Shown here: positions 11,531-22,477 of the stretch, one piece after another
Position numbering within the stretch: the first letter of the stretch is position 1
How the letters are laid out: each line of letters begins with the position of its first letter
Assembly (NCBI GenBank): GCA_036346355.1
Contig: CM070569.1
Location: forward strand, 45,486,276-45,550,275
Origin: Rhipidocladum racemiflorum
Lineage: Eukaryota > Streptophyta > Magnoliopsida > Poales > Poaceae
Direction of reading: 5' to 3'
Length of the DNA stretch: 64,000 bases
The notes under the pieces: generated by a model
Seen by the model: the letters and a program-made list of their open reading frames with translations, nothing else
Told to the model about the DNA's origin: nothing
Database searches by the model: none
Program-made: the position numbers and the translations under genes

Positions 11531-12779
11531 ATGCCTGTAACTAGATCTCTTCGCGGGATCCTGGAAAGTGAAGCTTCACAGGAGCCATTGCCTCCACGTG
11601 AAGTGCTTCCTACTCCAGCGCAACCTAATCCAATGCATCCTTCTACAAGAGCTTCATCCTCTCGTCAAATTCCAGATCCACCACATCCAAATTTAAATTC
11701 AAATCCTAACCAGCAAAGTGGAATTCCGGAAGAGCAATTGCCAGGTCCGCCGACCATGGCACAAGTTTTGGCAATGATCGAGCAAAATCGCCAGACTCAT
11801 ACCCTTCTTCTGCAACAACTAGTGCAGAATACCTCTAATCAAGGAGCCCGTGGTGGTGGTGCCCCACAATCAAAGCTGACTGAGTTTTTAAAGACTCGGC
11901 CTCCCACTTTCTCCACATCAGTTGATCCATTGGACGCTGATGATTGGCTGCGTTCGGTGGAAAGCAAGCTGAACATTGCACAGTGCAATGATCGGGAGAA
12001 AGTTTTGTATGCTTCTTACCAGTTGAGTGGAGCTGCGGCTTCCTGGTGGGAAAACTACCAAGTTATGCTTCCACTAGAGCAGATCTCTTGGGATGCCTTT
12101 AAAGAAGTTTTTAAATCGAACTCATATCCCTTCCAGCCTAGTAGACGTAAAAAGGCGGGAATTCCTTGACCTTCGTCAGGGAAATCAGACGGTGATAGAA
12201 TATCTTCATCGCTTTAACTATCTATCCCGTTATGCCCCGTCTGAAGTTACCCCCGAAGCGCGCAAGCTGGAACGCTTCCGGGATAACCTAAATGATGAAG
12301 TCAAATGTGCGTTAGCTGCTGTCGACATTGATGACTTCCAAACTTTGGTGAACAAGGCAATTCGAGTGGAGAATAGCACTCGAGCTGCCATGGAATCACG
12401 AAAGAGAAAATGGATGGCCCAAAAGAATGCCAGTGCCGGATCATCTAGGCCTCGCCCTGCACCTCAGGGAAATGTGCGGCCACCTGTTCCGCCACCACAG
12501 CAGAGGCGTCAGGGTCCTGCCCCTCGACCTCGACAGCCTTTGGCACGTCCGGCGAACCCTCTTTGGAGCACGTTCTCTGGGCGACAACCCAAACTCCAAA
12601 TGTCACATGCTCCAAGTGCAACCAGCTTGGGCATTATGCGAATAATTGTCCAAGCAAGGGAATCCCTCAGCGACCCCCTAGTCGTCCTCAAGGACCCGAG
12701 GACAACAAGCCGGAAAGACCCGGCTCAAGCCGCAAGCCAAGGGCGTTTACATCATGTGACGGCGGAAGAAGCAAGCTGA
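11531..12779 (+). pseudogene. Chromovirus gag, frameshifted
   Basis: Gag forms the capsid and nucleocapsid of the retrotransposon particle. The start ATG at 11531 opens a Pro-rich N-terminus, followed by the capsid-like retrotransposon gag region (DPLDADDWLRSVE, ASWWENY). Coding then shifts frame near 12120, shifts again near 12550-12600 where a CCHC knuckle (CSKCNQLGHYANNC) appears in another frame, and shifts twice more near 12747 and 12775 before joining pol. Each shift is one or two bases. The zinc-knuckle cysteines and histidine are intact. The product is disrupted as the sequence stands. Confidence 0.9.
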
Positions 12780-12789
12780 AGCACCAGGC

Positions 12790-14202
12790 GTGGTTGCAGG
12801 TATGTTTTCCGTCCATTCCTTTCCCACTTTAGTGTTATTTGATTCCGGTGCATCTCATTCCTTTATATCCAAAAAGTTCGTAGAAACACATCAAATCCAA
12901 ACAGATCTATTACCTGTTCCTATGATAATCTACTCCCCAGGAGCAAAAATGAGAACCACAAAAATGTGTCCTAAGGTTAGCATTACAATAAATGAAGTTC
13001 TATTTTATGCTGATCTTATCCTTATAGAAACCCCAGGATTAGACATCATTCTTGGTATGGATTGGTTAGCAAAGAATAAAGGACGGATAGATTGTGCTAA
13101 TAGATCCATATCTCTTATCAATCTTGAAGGAGTTAAAGTGAATTTTAGTTCTACCCAAAATCCTTCTGAATCAAGAACTTGTCTCAATGCAATGGTATTA
13201 GAAAAGATTCAATCTGTTCCTGTAGTTTCCAACTTTCCTGATGTATTTCCAGAAGAATTGCCAGGTTTGCCACCAGATCGTGACATAGAATTCGCCATTG
13301 ATCTTATACCTGGTACAGCCCCAATTGCTAAACGCCCTTATCGAATGCCACCAAATGAGTTAATAGAACTCAAAAAGCAAATTCAAGAACAGTTGGACAA
13401 AAAGTTTATTCGACCAAGTACTTCCCCTTGGGGTAGCCCAGTCCTCTTTGTCAGTAAAAAGGATGGTAGTCTACGCATGTGTGTGGATTATCGTGCCCTC
13501 AATGATGTTACTATCAAAAATAAATATCCTTTACCCCGAATTGATGATTTATTTGATCAATTAACCGGTGCCCAAATCTTTTCCAAAATTGATCTTAGAC
13601 ATGGCTATTATCAATTGAAAATTCGACCGGAGGATATTCCTAAAACAGCCTTTACCACTCGTTACGGCTTATATGAATATGTCGTAATGTCCTTCGGACT
13701 TACAAATGCTCCAGCTAGCTTTATAAGTTTAATGAATAAAGTCTTTATGGAGTATCTTGATAAGTTCGTAGTGGTATTCATAGATGATATTCTCATCTAT
13801 TCCAAAAATGAAGAAGATCATACCCAACATCTACACATGGTACTTGAGAAACTCCGAGAACATAAGTTATATGCCAAATTCGAGAAATGTGAATTTTGGT
13901 TAAAGGAAGTTGCATTCCTCGGGCATATCCTTTCCAAAGGTGAAATTTCTGTTGATCCCAGCAAAGTTCAAGCAGTCCAAAGCGAGCAACCAAAATGCAT
14001 TCCTCAAATCCGAAGTTTCCTCGGTTTAGCGGGATATTATCGCCGCTTTATCGAAAATTTCTCCAAAATCGCCAAACCTTTGACTCAGCTCTTGAAGAAA
14101 GAAAAGAAATATGAATGGACTCCAGAATGCGAAGCAAGTTTTCTGGAATTAAAGAACGCAGTTAACCACGGCCCGATCTTTGGTGTTACCCGACATCCAT
14201 AA
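12790..14202 (+). CDS. Chromovirus pol, protease and reverse transcriptase
   Basis: A 470-residue open stretch in one frame. The aspartic protease motif LFDSGASHSFIS lies near residues 16-27 (catalytic Asp in DSGA). The reverse transcriptase follows from about residue 170, with the conserved PYRMPP, the block around YPLPRIDDLFDQL and the catalytic FIDDILIYS (the YXDD-type box). Residues after about 440 start RNase H, but the frame is lost near 14163, where the conserved RNase H start is out of register. It acts in cytoplasmic particles to copy element RNA to DNA. The Met at 12790 is probably not a true start; in an intact copy the segment would be fused to gag. Confidence 0.92.
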   Translation: MVAGMFSVHSFPTLVLFDSGASHSFISKKFVETHQIQTDLLPVPMIIYSPGAKMRTTKMCPKVSITINEVLFYADLILIETPGLDIILGMDWLAKNKGRIDCANRSISLINLEGVKVNFSSTQNPSESRTCLNAMVLEKIQSVPVVSNFPDVFPEELPGLPPDRDIEFAIDLIPGTAPIAKRPYRMPPNELIELKKQIQEQLDKKFIRPSTSPWGSPVLFVSKKDGSLRMCVDYRALNDVTIKNKYPLPRIDDLFDQLTGAQIFSKIDLRHGYYQLKIRPEDIPKTAFTTRYGLYEYVVMSFGLTNAPASFISLMNKVFMEYLDKFVVVFIDDILIYSKNEEDHTQHLHMVLEKLREHKLYAKFEKCEFWLKEVAFLGHILSKGEISVDPSKVQAVQSEQPKCIPQIRSFLGLAGYYRRFIENFSKIAKPLTQLLKKEKKYEWTPECEASFLELKNAVNHGPIFGVTRHP

Positions 14203-14767
14203 GAGCTTCGATGTCTATTGCGATGCTTCACGCAATGGTCTTGGTTGCGTGTTGATGCAAGAGATGAAAGTCGTAGCGTATGCTTCTCGTCAGCTTCGAC
14301 CTCATGAGCTTAATTATCCAACTCATGATCTGGAGTTAGCTGCAGTAGTGCATGCCCTCAAAATCTGGCGTCACTATCTTATTGGAAACAAGTGTAACAT
14401 CTACACTGATCATAAGAGCTTAAAATACTTCTTTACCCAGCCGGATCTTAATCTACGGCAAAGGAGATGGCTAGAACTAATAAAGGATTACGACCTTAGT
14501 ATTCATTACCATCCTGGTAAAGCTAATGTCGTAGCAGATGCTCTAAGCCGTAAACTTCATTGTATGACGGTGTCAACATACACTGATCAATCTGAATTAG
14601 TAAAGGAGTTTCAGAAACTTAATTTGGGAATTGTTGAGAAAGGATTTGTTGCTAATCTTCAAATGCAACCAAATCTGAAAACCCAAATTAAGATAACTCA
14701 ATCCAAAGAGGAAGCAATATTAAAAATCCGAGAAGAGTTGAGACGAGGCAAAGAATTGGAATTTTAG
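14180..14767 (+). CDS. Chromovirus pol, RNase H and integrase N-terminus
   Basis: Continues pol after the frame change near 14163. It contains the Ty3-gypsy RNase H motifs YCDASRNGLG, YTDHKSLKYF and ADALSRKLH. It ends at a TAG at 14765-14767 in the sequence EF-stop-EDSDG. The next frame segment continues in the same phase, so this is an in-frame nonsense codon, and a CAG to TAG change would explain it. RNase H degrades the RNA strand during reverse transcription. Confidence 0.9.
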   Translation: MVLPDIHKSFDVYCDASRNGLGCVLMQEMKVVAYASRQLRPHELNYPTHDLELAAVVHALKIWRHYLIGNKCNIYTDHKSLKYFFTQPDLNLRQRRWLELIKDYDLSIHYHPGKANVVADALSRKLHCMTVSTYTDQSELVKEFQKLNLGIVEKGFVANLQMQPNLKTQIKITQSKEEAILKIREELRRGKELEF

Positions 14768-15904
14768 GAAGATTCGGATGGTATACTCCAATTTAAGAAT
14801 CGAATTTATGTCCCTAATGATCTAGAAATCAAAAACCTGATCTTGAGTGAAGCTCATGAATCACCTCTTTCTATCCATCCGGGTAGTACCAAAATGTATC
14901 AAGATCTGAAGCGGGAATATTGGTGGCCCGGCATGAAAAAGGAAATCGCCGAGTATATCGCAAAGTGTGATATATGTCAGCGAGTAAAAGCCGAGCACCA
15001 ACGCCCAGCTGGTCTTCTTCGACCTCTTGAAATTCCTGAATGGAAGTGGGACCATATCTGTATGGATTTCATTGTTGGATTACCAAGAACCAGAAAAGGA
15101 CATGATTCCATATGGGTTATCGTCGATCGATTAACCAAAGTTGCTCACTTCATTCCAGTTAAAACCAATTATATAAGCTCTAAACTTGCTGAGCTATACC
15201 TGGAGAATATTGTTCGTCTTCATGGAATCCCTAAAACTATTGTGTCCGATCGTGGATCCCAGTTCACATCCCGTTTCTGGGAAAGCTTGCATACACTGTT
15301 AGGGACAAAGCTGAATTTTAGTACGGCTTATCATCCCCAAACAGATGGGCAGACTGAACGGACCAATCAGACTTTAGAAGACATGCTGAGAGCTTGTGTG
15401 CTATCTTATGGCATGAATTGGGAGAAAAGCTTACCCTTTGCTGAATTCTCCTATAATAATAGCTTTCAAGCCAGTCTCCAGATGTCTCCTTTTGAAGCAC
15501 TTTACGGAAGAAAGTGCCGAACTCCTCTCTTTTGGTCCGAAACTGGAGAAAGAAATTTCTTCGGCCCAGACATTATCCAAGAAGCCCAAGAGCAAGTTGA
15601 CATGATTAGGAGTCGACTCAAAGAGGCCCAATCTCGTCAGAAAAACTACGCCGACAATCGTCGACGTGACTTAAGCTTTGAAGTCGGAGATCATGTCTAC
15701 TTAAAAGTTTCTCCTCTTCGCGGAGTTCGTCGTTTCCAAATCCGCGGGAAACTAGCCCCTCGATATATTGGACCTTTTCCAATTATCGCAAAGATGGGAG
15801 AGATGGCATATAAGTTGGAGCTGCCATCCCGTTTGTCTGAAGTTCATAATGTCTTTCATGTATCACAGCTCAAGAAATGCCTTCGTGCCGATCGATCTCG
15901 CTAA
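14768..15904 (+). CDS. Chromovirus pol, integrase
   Basis: In the same phase as the RNase H segment, after the nonsense codon; the first Met is at 14843. The HHCC zinc-binding region ends with CDICQ. The catalytic core contains DFIVGLPRTRKG, VSDRGSQFTSRFW and HPQTDGQTERTNQ, which supply the DDE triad. The C-terminal part has the GPFPI and VFHVSQLKK region typical of gypsy integrases. Frame is lost near 15885, just before the chromodomain. Integrase inserts the cDNA into chromatin. Confidence 0.92.
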   Translation, partial: EDSDGILQFKNRIYVPNDLEIKNLILSEAHESPLSIHPGSTKMYQDLKREYWWPGMKKEIAEYIAKCDICQRVKAEHQRPAGLLRPLEIPEWKWDHICMDFIVGLPRTRKGHDSIWVIVDRLTKVAHFIPVKTNYISSKLAELYLENIVRLHGIPKTIVSDRGSQFTSRFWESLHTLLGTKLNFSTAYHPQTDGQTERTNQTLEDMLRACVLSYGMNWEKSLPFAEFSYNNSFQASLQMSPFEALYGRKCRTPLFWSETGERNFFGPDIIQEAQEQVDMIRSRLKEAQSRQKNYADNRRRDLSFEVGDHVYLKVSPLRGVRRFQIRGKLAPRYIGPFPIIAKMGEMAYKLELPSRLSEVHNVFHVSQLKKCLRADRSR

Positions 15905-16097
15905 TCTCGACGATCTCGATCTGCAACCTGATCTATCTTATCGAGAGCACCCTATTCGCATCCTTGAAGAAATCGAGCGACATACAAGGAACAAAATCCA
16001 TAGGATGTTGAAAATTCAGTGGAGTAATCATACCAAGGAAGAAGCCACGTGGGAGCGTGAAGATCATCTCATGAATGAGTTTCCAGACTTCTTCTAG
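15885..16097 (+). CDS. Chromovirus integrase C-terminal chromodomain
   Basis: In a different frame from the integrase core (the open stretch starts at 15768). The segment PIRILEEIERHTRNKIHRM, followed by IQWSNHTKEEATWE, matches the chromodomain fold (beta strands plus the WE helix start) found at the end of chromovirus integrases. In that group it targets insertion to marked chromatin. It ends at a TAG at 16095-16097. As read it is separated from integrase by a one- or two-base shift. Confidence 0.9.
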   Translation: MPIDLANLDDLDLQPDLSYREHPIRILEEIERHTRNKIHRMLKIQWSNHTKEEATWEREDHLMNEFPDFF

Positions 16098-16138
16098 ATT
16101 TCCTTAGCCCTCGCAAATCTCGAGGACGAGATTTTTGT

Positions 16139-16152
16139 AAGAAGGGTAGATC
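16139..16152 (+). other. Polypurine tract before the 3' LTR
   Basis: AAGAAGGGTAGA lies immediately upstream of the 3' LTR and follows GGACGAGATTTTTGT, the usual arrangement at the end of this element class. It would prime plus-strand synthesis. Confidence 0.7.
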
Positions 16153-17447
16153 TGTAACATCCTCAAATTTATAAATATCAAAAATCCAATATTAAAAAGT
16201 GAACTCATTTTATTGTTGCATTTTATGCTTGATGTGTGCAAATTATTGTTTTTGATTGAGTGATTTAGTGATTAATGGAATAAAATAAAAGAAGGAAAAA
16301 GAGAAAATATTAATTGGTAAAGTGGTTAGAAATGAAAATTTCCTTAGTAAATTTTACATCAGGCCTTGGACAACCCTATAATCGTCCTTAGTTGGTCAAG
16401 AGACCATATGGAGGTATTTAAGTATTGAGAAAACCATTTTAAATTAATATCTCTATCTCTGTCCAGACCAATGTCAGAATTGTGGAGAAAGACGTGTTGC
16501 ATTTTAGACCTTAGGATTTTTACCATGTCATCTTGGCTACCTTAACTTCATCCACAAAAATCTGCAAAAATTTATAAGTAGTTTAACTATTGATTCCCAA
16601 TTAAATAACACAGAATTGGAATTCTGCAGAAACTAGTAAAAGAATTTTAGAAAAATAAATGTTATGATTTTAGTTCTGAAATTTTTATGGTAGATCCCTG
16701 GTAAATAACCACACTCTCAATAAAAATTTCAAAAATTAATATGTTAGTTTATGTCTCTAATAAAATCAAAAACCGAGCTGTCTTTTCTGTGTCTTTGGCA
16801 TTGTCAGAATTTTAATAAAATATATATATGAGATAATCACTGAAATTTTTACTATAGGTAAATAACTTGTTCAGGATTCATAGTTAAAAGTTTCAAAAAT
16901 ACTTAGCTAGGAGAAGTGCCCTGATTAAATGAATCTTTGGAGAGCTGCCAACACGTTGAACCCTTTTCCTCTTTTCCCTTTGGGTGACATGTGGGCCAAC
17001 CTTCATTAATGTGTGTCGACCAGCCCCCTTTGCCCCCATTCGCTGACCAGTGGGCCCTCTTCTCCTTGGGACCCAACCTGGCAGGAGTACCCCACTTCCT
17101 TCTTTGTTTCACGACATTTGGGCCCTTTCCTGGCCTGGCCCCACTGTCATTGCTTGCCTCACCTCCTCTCCATCTCTCTCTGTCGCGTGGGGTCGGGACC
17201 CACTCGTCAGGGCCTTCTTCTTCCTTTCGCTCCTCTCCGCTTGTGCGTGGCCGAAGCAACCGGAGCCGGTGCACCGCCTCTGGCCTTCCCTCTCGACATC
17301 GCTGGCTTAGCTCCAAGGCCTCCACGTCGCCCTCCCTCGACACCATCGCCACCTCTCCCGGCCCGGCCATACCTTCCCTGTGGAGAGCCGCCAAAACCTA
17401 GCCGAGTTCACACTGCGGGCCGAGCTTATCTACCGCCTCAATCCGGC

Positions 17448-17454
17448 TATAAAA
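17448..17454 (+). promoter_or_regulatory. TATA box, 3' LTR
   Basis: TATAAAA, the same context as in the 5' LTR. It could drive read-out transcription towards 20,660 and beyond. Confidence 0.65.
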
Positions 17455-20303
17455 GGGCACGTTGGGATCACATTTGTGTTGTGCCTCCTTCCCCTATGTC
17501 ATTCACCATCCAATCCTCCTCAGAGCCGAGAAACTGCTCTTCTTCTCCGTCTCCGACCGAACCACTACGACCATCAATCTTCAAGCAAATTCGTTGCATA
17601 CACATCCATTCCCAAATTCCTTCTAGCTGAAGCATCTACATAATCCTGCGAACAAAACCCCTCGGTCAATCCAACCGGAGAACCACCGTAGCCTTCCCTC
17701 CACGCGCGCCCCTCTTCTCCAACCCCGGCGGTCGCCGACAACACTCCTCGAGGCTCTATCCGCACGGTGAGATATCGCAAACGCATCCATGGACCATGAG
17801 AATGCTTAACCATCCACTAATCGAACCCCTTAATGTCTAACTTGCCGTCGCACCAAGTCCGGCCGTGAACCGCCGCCGTCGCCTGTCGCGGGACTAACCG
17901 GTCGCCGTCGATCTCCTTTTGAACTGTCCCGGAGACTCACCTTGAAGTGTTGGATCTCCTCGCGAGACCCACTCCACCGCTCCGGCCTTGTCTCGCCGCC
18001 GGCGAGCTCGAAGCCGCGAGCCTCTGCCTTGAGCCACTGCCAGCCCGGCCCCACCCGCCGGTGTCTTAGCCTGGTTCGAACGAATCCAGCGCGCGAAATT
18101 GAGAAAATACGCTTCCATGCATTGAAAGCGTATTTTCTAATTTCCCTGGATTTATTCAAACCGAGCGCTTTAAACATGTATAACTTTTAATCTACAAGAC
18201 CAAAACAAGTAAAACCAGTTTCTAAATTCTTTATAAATCCTCTAGTTTCATAATATGCAAAAACATTTGAAACTTGTTTAGGAATTTAAATCTGTTTTGA
18301 ATTTAAAGTTTGAAATTTGATTATGTTCCATGTAGGGTTTTTGCAAACTAAGTTCAAATTAAGTAAAACTAATTTTATTTGAATCCTTACATCAAGTAAT
18401 GTCCAAATATGTGATTAGATTCAAAGTTGTAGTTGAATTGTGAAATTTTCCTATTAGGATTCAATTTAATGCCTAAATTTGATATAATTGCTATAACTTA
18501 CTCAAAAATGGTCCAAAATGAATGAAACTTGTTTCTTTGCGCTCATTACACTAATTAGGATTAGATGATAAGATGAAAGTTAGGTTGCACCATGTACTTT
18601 CATTAAATATGATTAGGATTTCTTTCCATGCTAATTCATATTAGTACAATTGGTCATACACACTGGAAATGAACTTTGTTAAATTTAATTCTACAATCTT
18701 AGCTTCCTGAATTAAGTAAATTAAAATAAAATAATACATAAAGAAAAGTAGCCGTGTTGTATGCCCTTAAGCTTTAATCTTTAGACCGAAACCATATAAT
18801 TTGGCTAATACATGAAATGATGATTGAAGTGAATGCTATCATTGGTTGATTTGAACTGATTCCATTTGAATCCTTCAATTGCTATCCTTGTTGTTATGTA
18901 TTTGCTTCTTTTGTCGATATTGAAGTATTTCATTTGATATGTTCTTAATCGACGTATAGACGCTGAGACTACCGACTTCGCTATCGACGACATCGATCCA
19001 AATACGCTGCCGAGGAGCAAGGCAAGCACCCTTTGATCATTCTTGAACCTGATTTTACAACCAGATAAAATGTGATTAAGAATCTTCCGGCATGTTTATA
19101 TTCTAACTATCTATTTCAAGCTCTTGGTAGTTATAACCCAATGTTGATATATTGTCTTAATCATATCAACATAAACCCCATGATAACCATAGGAATGGAT
19201 ACTCAATTAAAAGATGGGCTATAACGAATATTAATTGCATCCGCTTAGCAATACTAGAATGATACGTTGACATTTACACCCACACACTTTTCCTTATGAA
19301 ATCTTTTATGGTTTATTTAAGCAGTAAAGGATACTGGTAGTTTGATAAAAATGAAAATAAAACTACTGTTTTGACGTGGGTGATTATTGGCAATAGCCAG
19401 GTTGTACATGTTTTAACGTGTACGTAGTTAGGGTGGAGTATCGCCCATGTCACTTTAAGGACCGAACGTAGTGTTGCATGATCCAAGTATAACCGTACAT
19501 CCACAAGTACTGTAATGGGACAGTCTTAACTTATTAAATTATTTGAGAATTAGCTTTGCACATTGGTAGGCAGTTGTAGCACGGGCATTCCCGAGATAGG
19601 TTTGCTCGAGGGAGGTGTCATCACCGAGGTGTTGGCATCTGCCGTTGTAACGGTGTACGCTGGCTATGAATTGGGGCTGTTGTTGTACCATTTGAGCCGC
19701 GGGCTCCTGAATACTATTGCTTCACCGCTTTGTTTGCTTCCATCATAGTCGGGAGTAACGTCATTGGGCTAGTGCAAAGTTAAGGTTCAAGTAATCGAAC
19801 AGTTTCGTTATGAACTCCTCGCGGACATACCAAAGGAAGTGTGTCTTATAGCTTGCAAAAAGGGAGAACATATCTTGTGGGTAAAGCAGTACAAACTCTG
19901 CAGAGTCTAAAACTATTCGAATAGCCGTATCCACGGTCATGGATGACTTGGCGAATTGACACTAGTTAGCTGCTTCTGTTTTCAAAAACCTTTGATTAAA
20001 TGATTCGAGAAATGGTTTACACCCCTTTAATGTCACTTATGGTTACATTTGTTCATATAAGACCATGGAGGGTCTTTTCCGTTAATTTACTCACAAAGGG
20101 CCGTGAGTAGATTGTTATATTTCATCTTATTACTTGTTATTTGAATTACTTATTAAACTGTTTTAAATTTCTAGTTATGCTTTCCATTATTACTCAGTAT
20201 TACTTCATTCAAATTTTCCGCTTTATGCAAAACAACCGTAGAGACCCACTTTCTATTTCAGCCTGCATATATTCCAGGAATTGCATACACTACAAAGTCT
20301 TGC

Positions 20304-20319
20304 GAGTACCAACGTACTC
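20304..20319 (+). other. GAGTAC-N4-GTACTC hairpin, 3' LTR
   Basis: Identical to the copy at 9865-9880. Confidence 0.65.
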
Positions 20320-20660
20320 AACTTGCTTCAACAATGTTTTTAGGTGAAGAACAAGATTACCCTGTTGACGATAACAATAATGAAGATCTCGTAAATTGTG
20401 GTAACGACTGCTCTCTCTAGGTTCATCTCGTCTGTTGCCTGTGAAGTTTGGGTTTAGAAGGCAAGCAGTGAGACATGTTTTTATTGCTTCTTTTGGTATT
20501 GTAATGAACTCTTATTATAATAAAAGTTGAACTCGTGTGTGGCTGTAATTTTCAAATTGTGTTTGTGCGCGCCAGCCACTGATCATGGGAATGGCACAGG
20601 ATGCACTTAAAGAACCTCATATTTATGTTATTTACTGACATAAAAACTGAGGGTCTCACA

Positions 20661-20827
20661 CATATTGCCCCTAAACTTTTCTATAACTCCAAAAGAATTG
20701 TAAGGTAAAAGTAATGTACACTAAGTCATATGAAAATCTAGCAGACTTGTTCACAAAATCTTTACCAAAGTCTACTTTTCAAAGATACATTAATGGCATT
20801 GGAATGAGACGACTTAAAGATTTTTAA
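20661..20827 (+). pseudogene. Ty1-copia RNase H, right part
   Basis: Starts with the CATAT duplication and continues the copia frame that broke at 5718. It contains ENLADLFTKSLPKSTF and ends with GMRRLKDF and a TAA at 20825-20827, the standard C-terminus of copia polyproteins. One or two single-base faults occur between 20690 and 20730. Confidence 0.85.
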
Positions 20828-21091
20828 AGTTCAGAGGGGGTAAATGCCTGCACCATGACCCTTTTTGCATGATCTTGAAGATTACATTTTATATCTTGAA
20901 GATTATAAGTTGTGCCCTTTTCCCTTAGTAAGTTCCTGAAGTTGCTCATACGAAGGTTTTTAATGAGGCAAGTAGTGTAATACGGAGTGCAAGTGTAATA
21001 TACCCTTTTGAAAACCCTTTTTTCCCACGGGATTTTTGGGAGGAGTTTTGAATGAGACATATGTTTTAGACGGTATTTGCCCAAAGAGGAG

Positions 21092-21325
21092 TGTTAAGAT
21101 AAAGGTGGACTTGAAGTCCTAATATGGTTGGACTCTATTTATTTGTGGGCGAATCGAAATCTATCTCCAACTGGTTTTGCTATTTATATTAGACACCCCT
21201 TTGTAAAGAGAAATCAATCTAATAAAAGAGAGAGCTTTGCCCTCTTATTTTGTGTGTGCTCTATATTTTATTCTTATAATTTTATTGATGCGCCATTAAT
21301 TAATCATGAGCAACGACTTTTACAA
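21092..21325 (+). repeat. Probable 3' LTR of the interrupted copia element
   Basis: Starts TGTTAAGATAAAGG directly after a purine run (AAAGAGGAG, 21083-21091), 265 bp after the end of pol. It has a short TA-rich promoter-like part and an AATAAAAGAG polyadenylation-like site near 21219. The right end (about 21325, TTTTACA) is a guess because the 5' partner is outside the window. Confidence 0.5.
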
Positions 21326-22128
21326 CAAGTTATAATTCTATTTCCTACGCTCAACCATCAATCCCAGACGGGGCCGCAGCCACGTACTACAAAGTACAGA
21401 CCCTACCGAACCGATCGAAATGATTTATCAGTTGAGCCGCATCTCGTCGGCGCGCGGGCGAATCTCATCGTCAATTCGTCAGCGTCACCCCTGACCCCGA
21501 GGGAGGTAACAGGCACCCCATTGTCGTGCGCCCCCTCCAATCTCTCTCTGCCGGAGAAGCTACGGCAGATGACCGCGACGTCCATGGCGTACGCTCGAAA
21601 CTGACGGGAAGCTGCCCAGGAAACGGCCGGCCGGGCGCTTGATTAATGGCTCCGGTGGCTGAAACCGGCTGTCAAACGTCCATCAGCTCGCGCGGCGCCA
21701 CTGGAGTAGACGGAATCGGTCTCGGTCTCTCCCTCTCAAGCTGCCACGGCGCCTTCGGCGTGCTGCGCGCGCCTGGGACAGATTAGAAGAATATAGTAGG
21801 TGGGCGGGCTTGGCTCTAATGGCGGTTGACGTACGTGTGGATTCTGGCATGACTCGCTCAATCATGACCAGCTCGGGGTAGTGGGTAGTGATCGAGCTAG
21901 GTTTGAGACACCTGGGCGGCTCATGCTTTTTTTTTTTTCATTCCCTTTTTCTTTCGGCTAGAGGGAAGGACAGAAATGGGACCAACACCTTGTTCCTGTG
22001 TTGCGTGCTTCTGTGAGCTCCATGCTTGAACTGCCGTACATTCAATTTTGTTGGAATGGTTCCTAATTAACTTCATATACAAAGTTTACAGGCATGTTAG
22101 CACGAAGATGCTTGAGTTAACAGCACAG

Positions 22129-22130
<2 letters not shown>
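21326..22130. other. Intergenic, no gene seen
   Basis: Mixed composition, moderately GC-rich from 21360 to 21850. An open frame covering 21128-21604 crosses the copia LTR boundary and resembles no family. No RNA gene or repeat structure was recognised. Confidence 0.4.

Positions 22131-22183
<53 letters not shown>
22131..22183. repeat. CT dinucleotide microsatellite
   Basis: An uninterrupted CT run of about 26 units. It is likely to vary in length between individuals. Confidence 0.98.
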
Positions 22184-22185
<2 letters not shown>

Positions 22186-22254
22186 GCGTCGCGTCCCTCT
22201 CCGGCGAAGAGCTGTGCCGCTGCCTACTTCGGGTCAACCTGAGACCGATGCCGG

Positions 22255-22430
22255 TGCAAAAAAATTCCACTACACCGGTGCCTTATAGTATCATTTGTAA
22301 AAACTACACACGTGGTAAATAAAAATCTCAAAACAACTAAATTTTTTCTCTCTTTTTTAATATATATAGATTATGCATTTTTATTTCAAAAAAAAAATAC
22401 TATAGATGATACAAGGTATTCGGTGCCATA
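22255..22430. repeat. Possible short inverted-repeat element
   Basis: GGTGCCTTATAGTATCAT near 22276 faces ATGATACAAGGTATTCGGTGCC near 22406, an imperfect inverted repeat around an AT-rich core. It is MITE-like, but no target duplication was established. Confidence 0.3.
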
Positions 22431-22477
22431 TAACTTTATTCGGACACCCACCTCTGCCACCTCGGCTTTGAGAGAGG

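Larger units (their letters stand above)
5719..20660 (+). mobile_element. Complete Tekay/Del-type chromovirus (Ty3-gypsy)
   Basis: A 14.9-kb LTR retrotransposon with two 4.5-kb LTRs (TG...CA), a degenerate tRNA-Met primer site, a 1.3-kb leader holding an extra reading frame, gag with one zinc knuckle, and pol in the order protease, reverse transcriptase, RNase H, integrase, chromodomain, then a purine tract. This domain order and the C-terminal chromodomain define chromoviruses; the integrase-to-chromodomain linker resembles the Tekay/Del lineage (inference from recall, not alignment). The 5-bp duplication CATAT is intact and the LTRs are nearly identical, so insertion is recent. The coding region nevertheless carries at least six frame changes and one stop, so this copy is not autonomous as read. 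Confidence 0.95.
16153..20660 (+). repeat. 3' LTR of the chromovirus
   Basis: 4508 bp, starting TGTAACATCC and ending CTCACA, followed by the duplicated CATAT. It is collinear with the 5' LTR from end to end. Differences cluster at short sites, often at CCG, CTG or CG, for example GAATTAAGTAAA near 18709 against GAATTCGTAAA near 8272. Confidence 0.95.

Noticed and set aside
21128..21604. 158-residue plus-strand open frame
   Set aside because: It runs from inside the copia LTR into flanking DNA and shows no domain.
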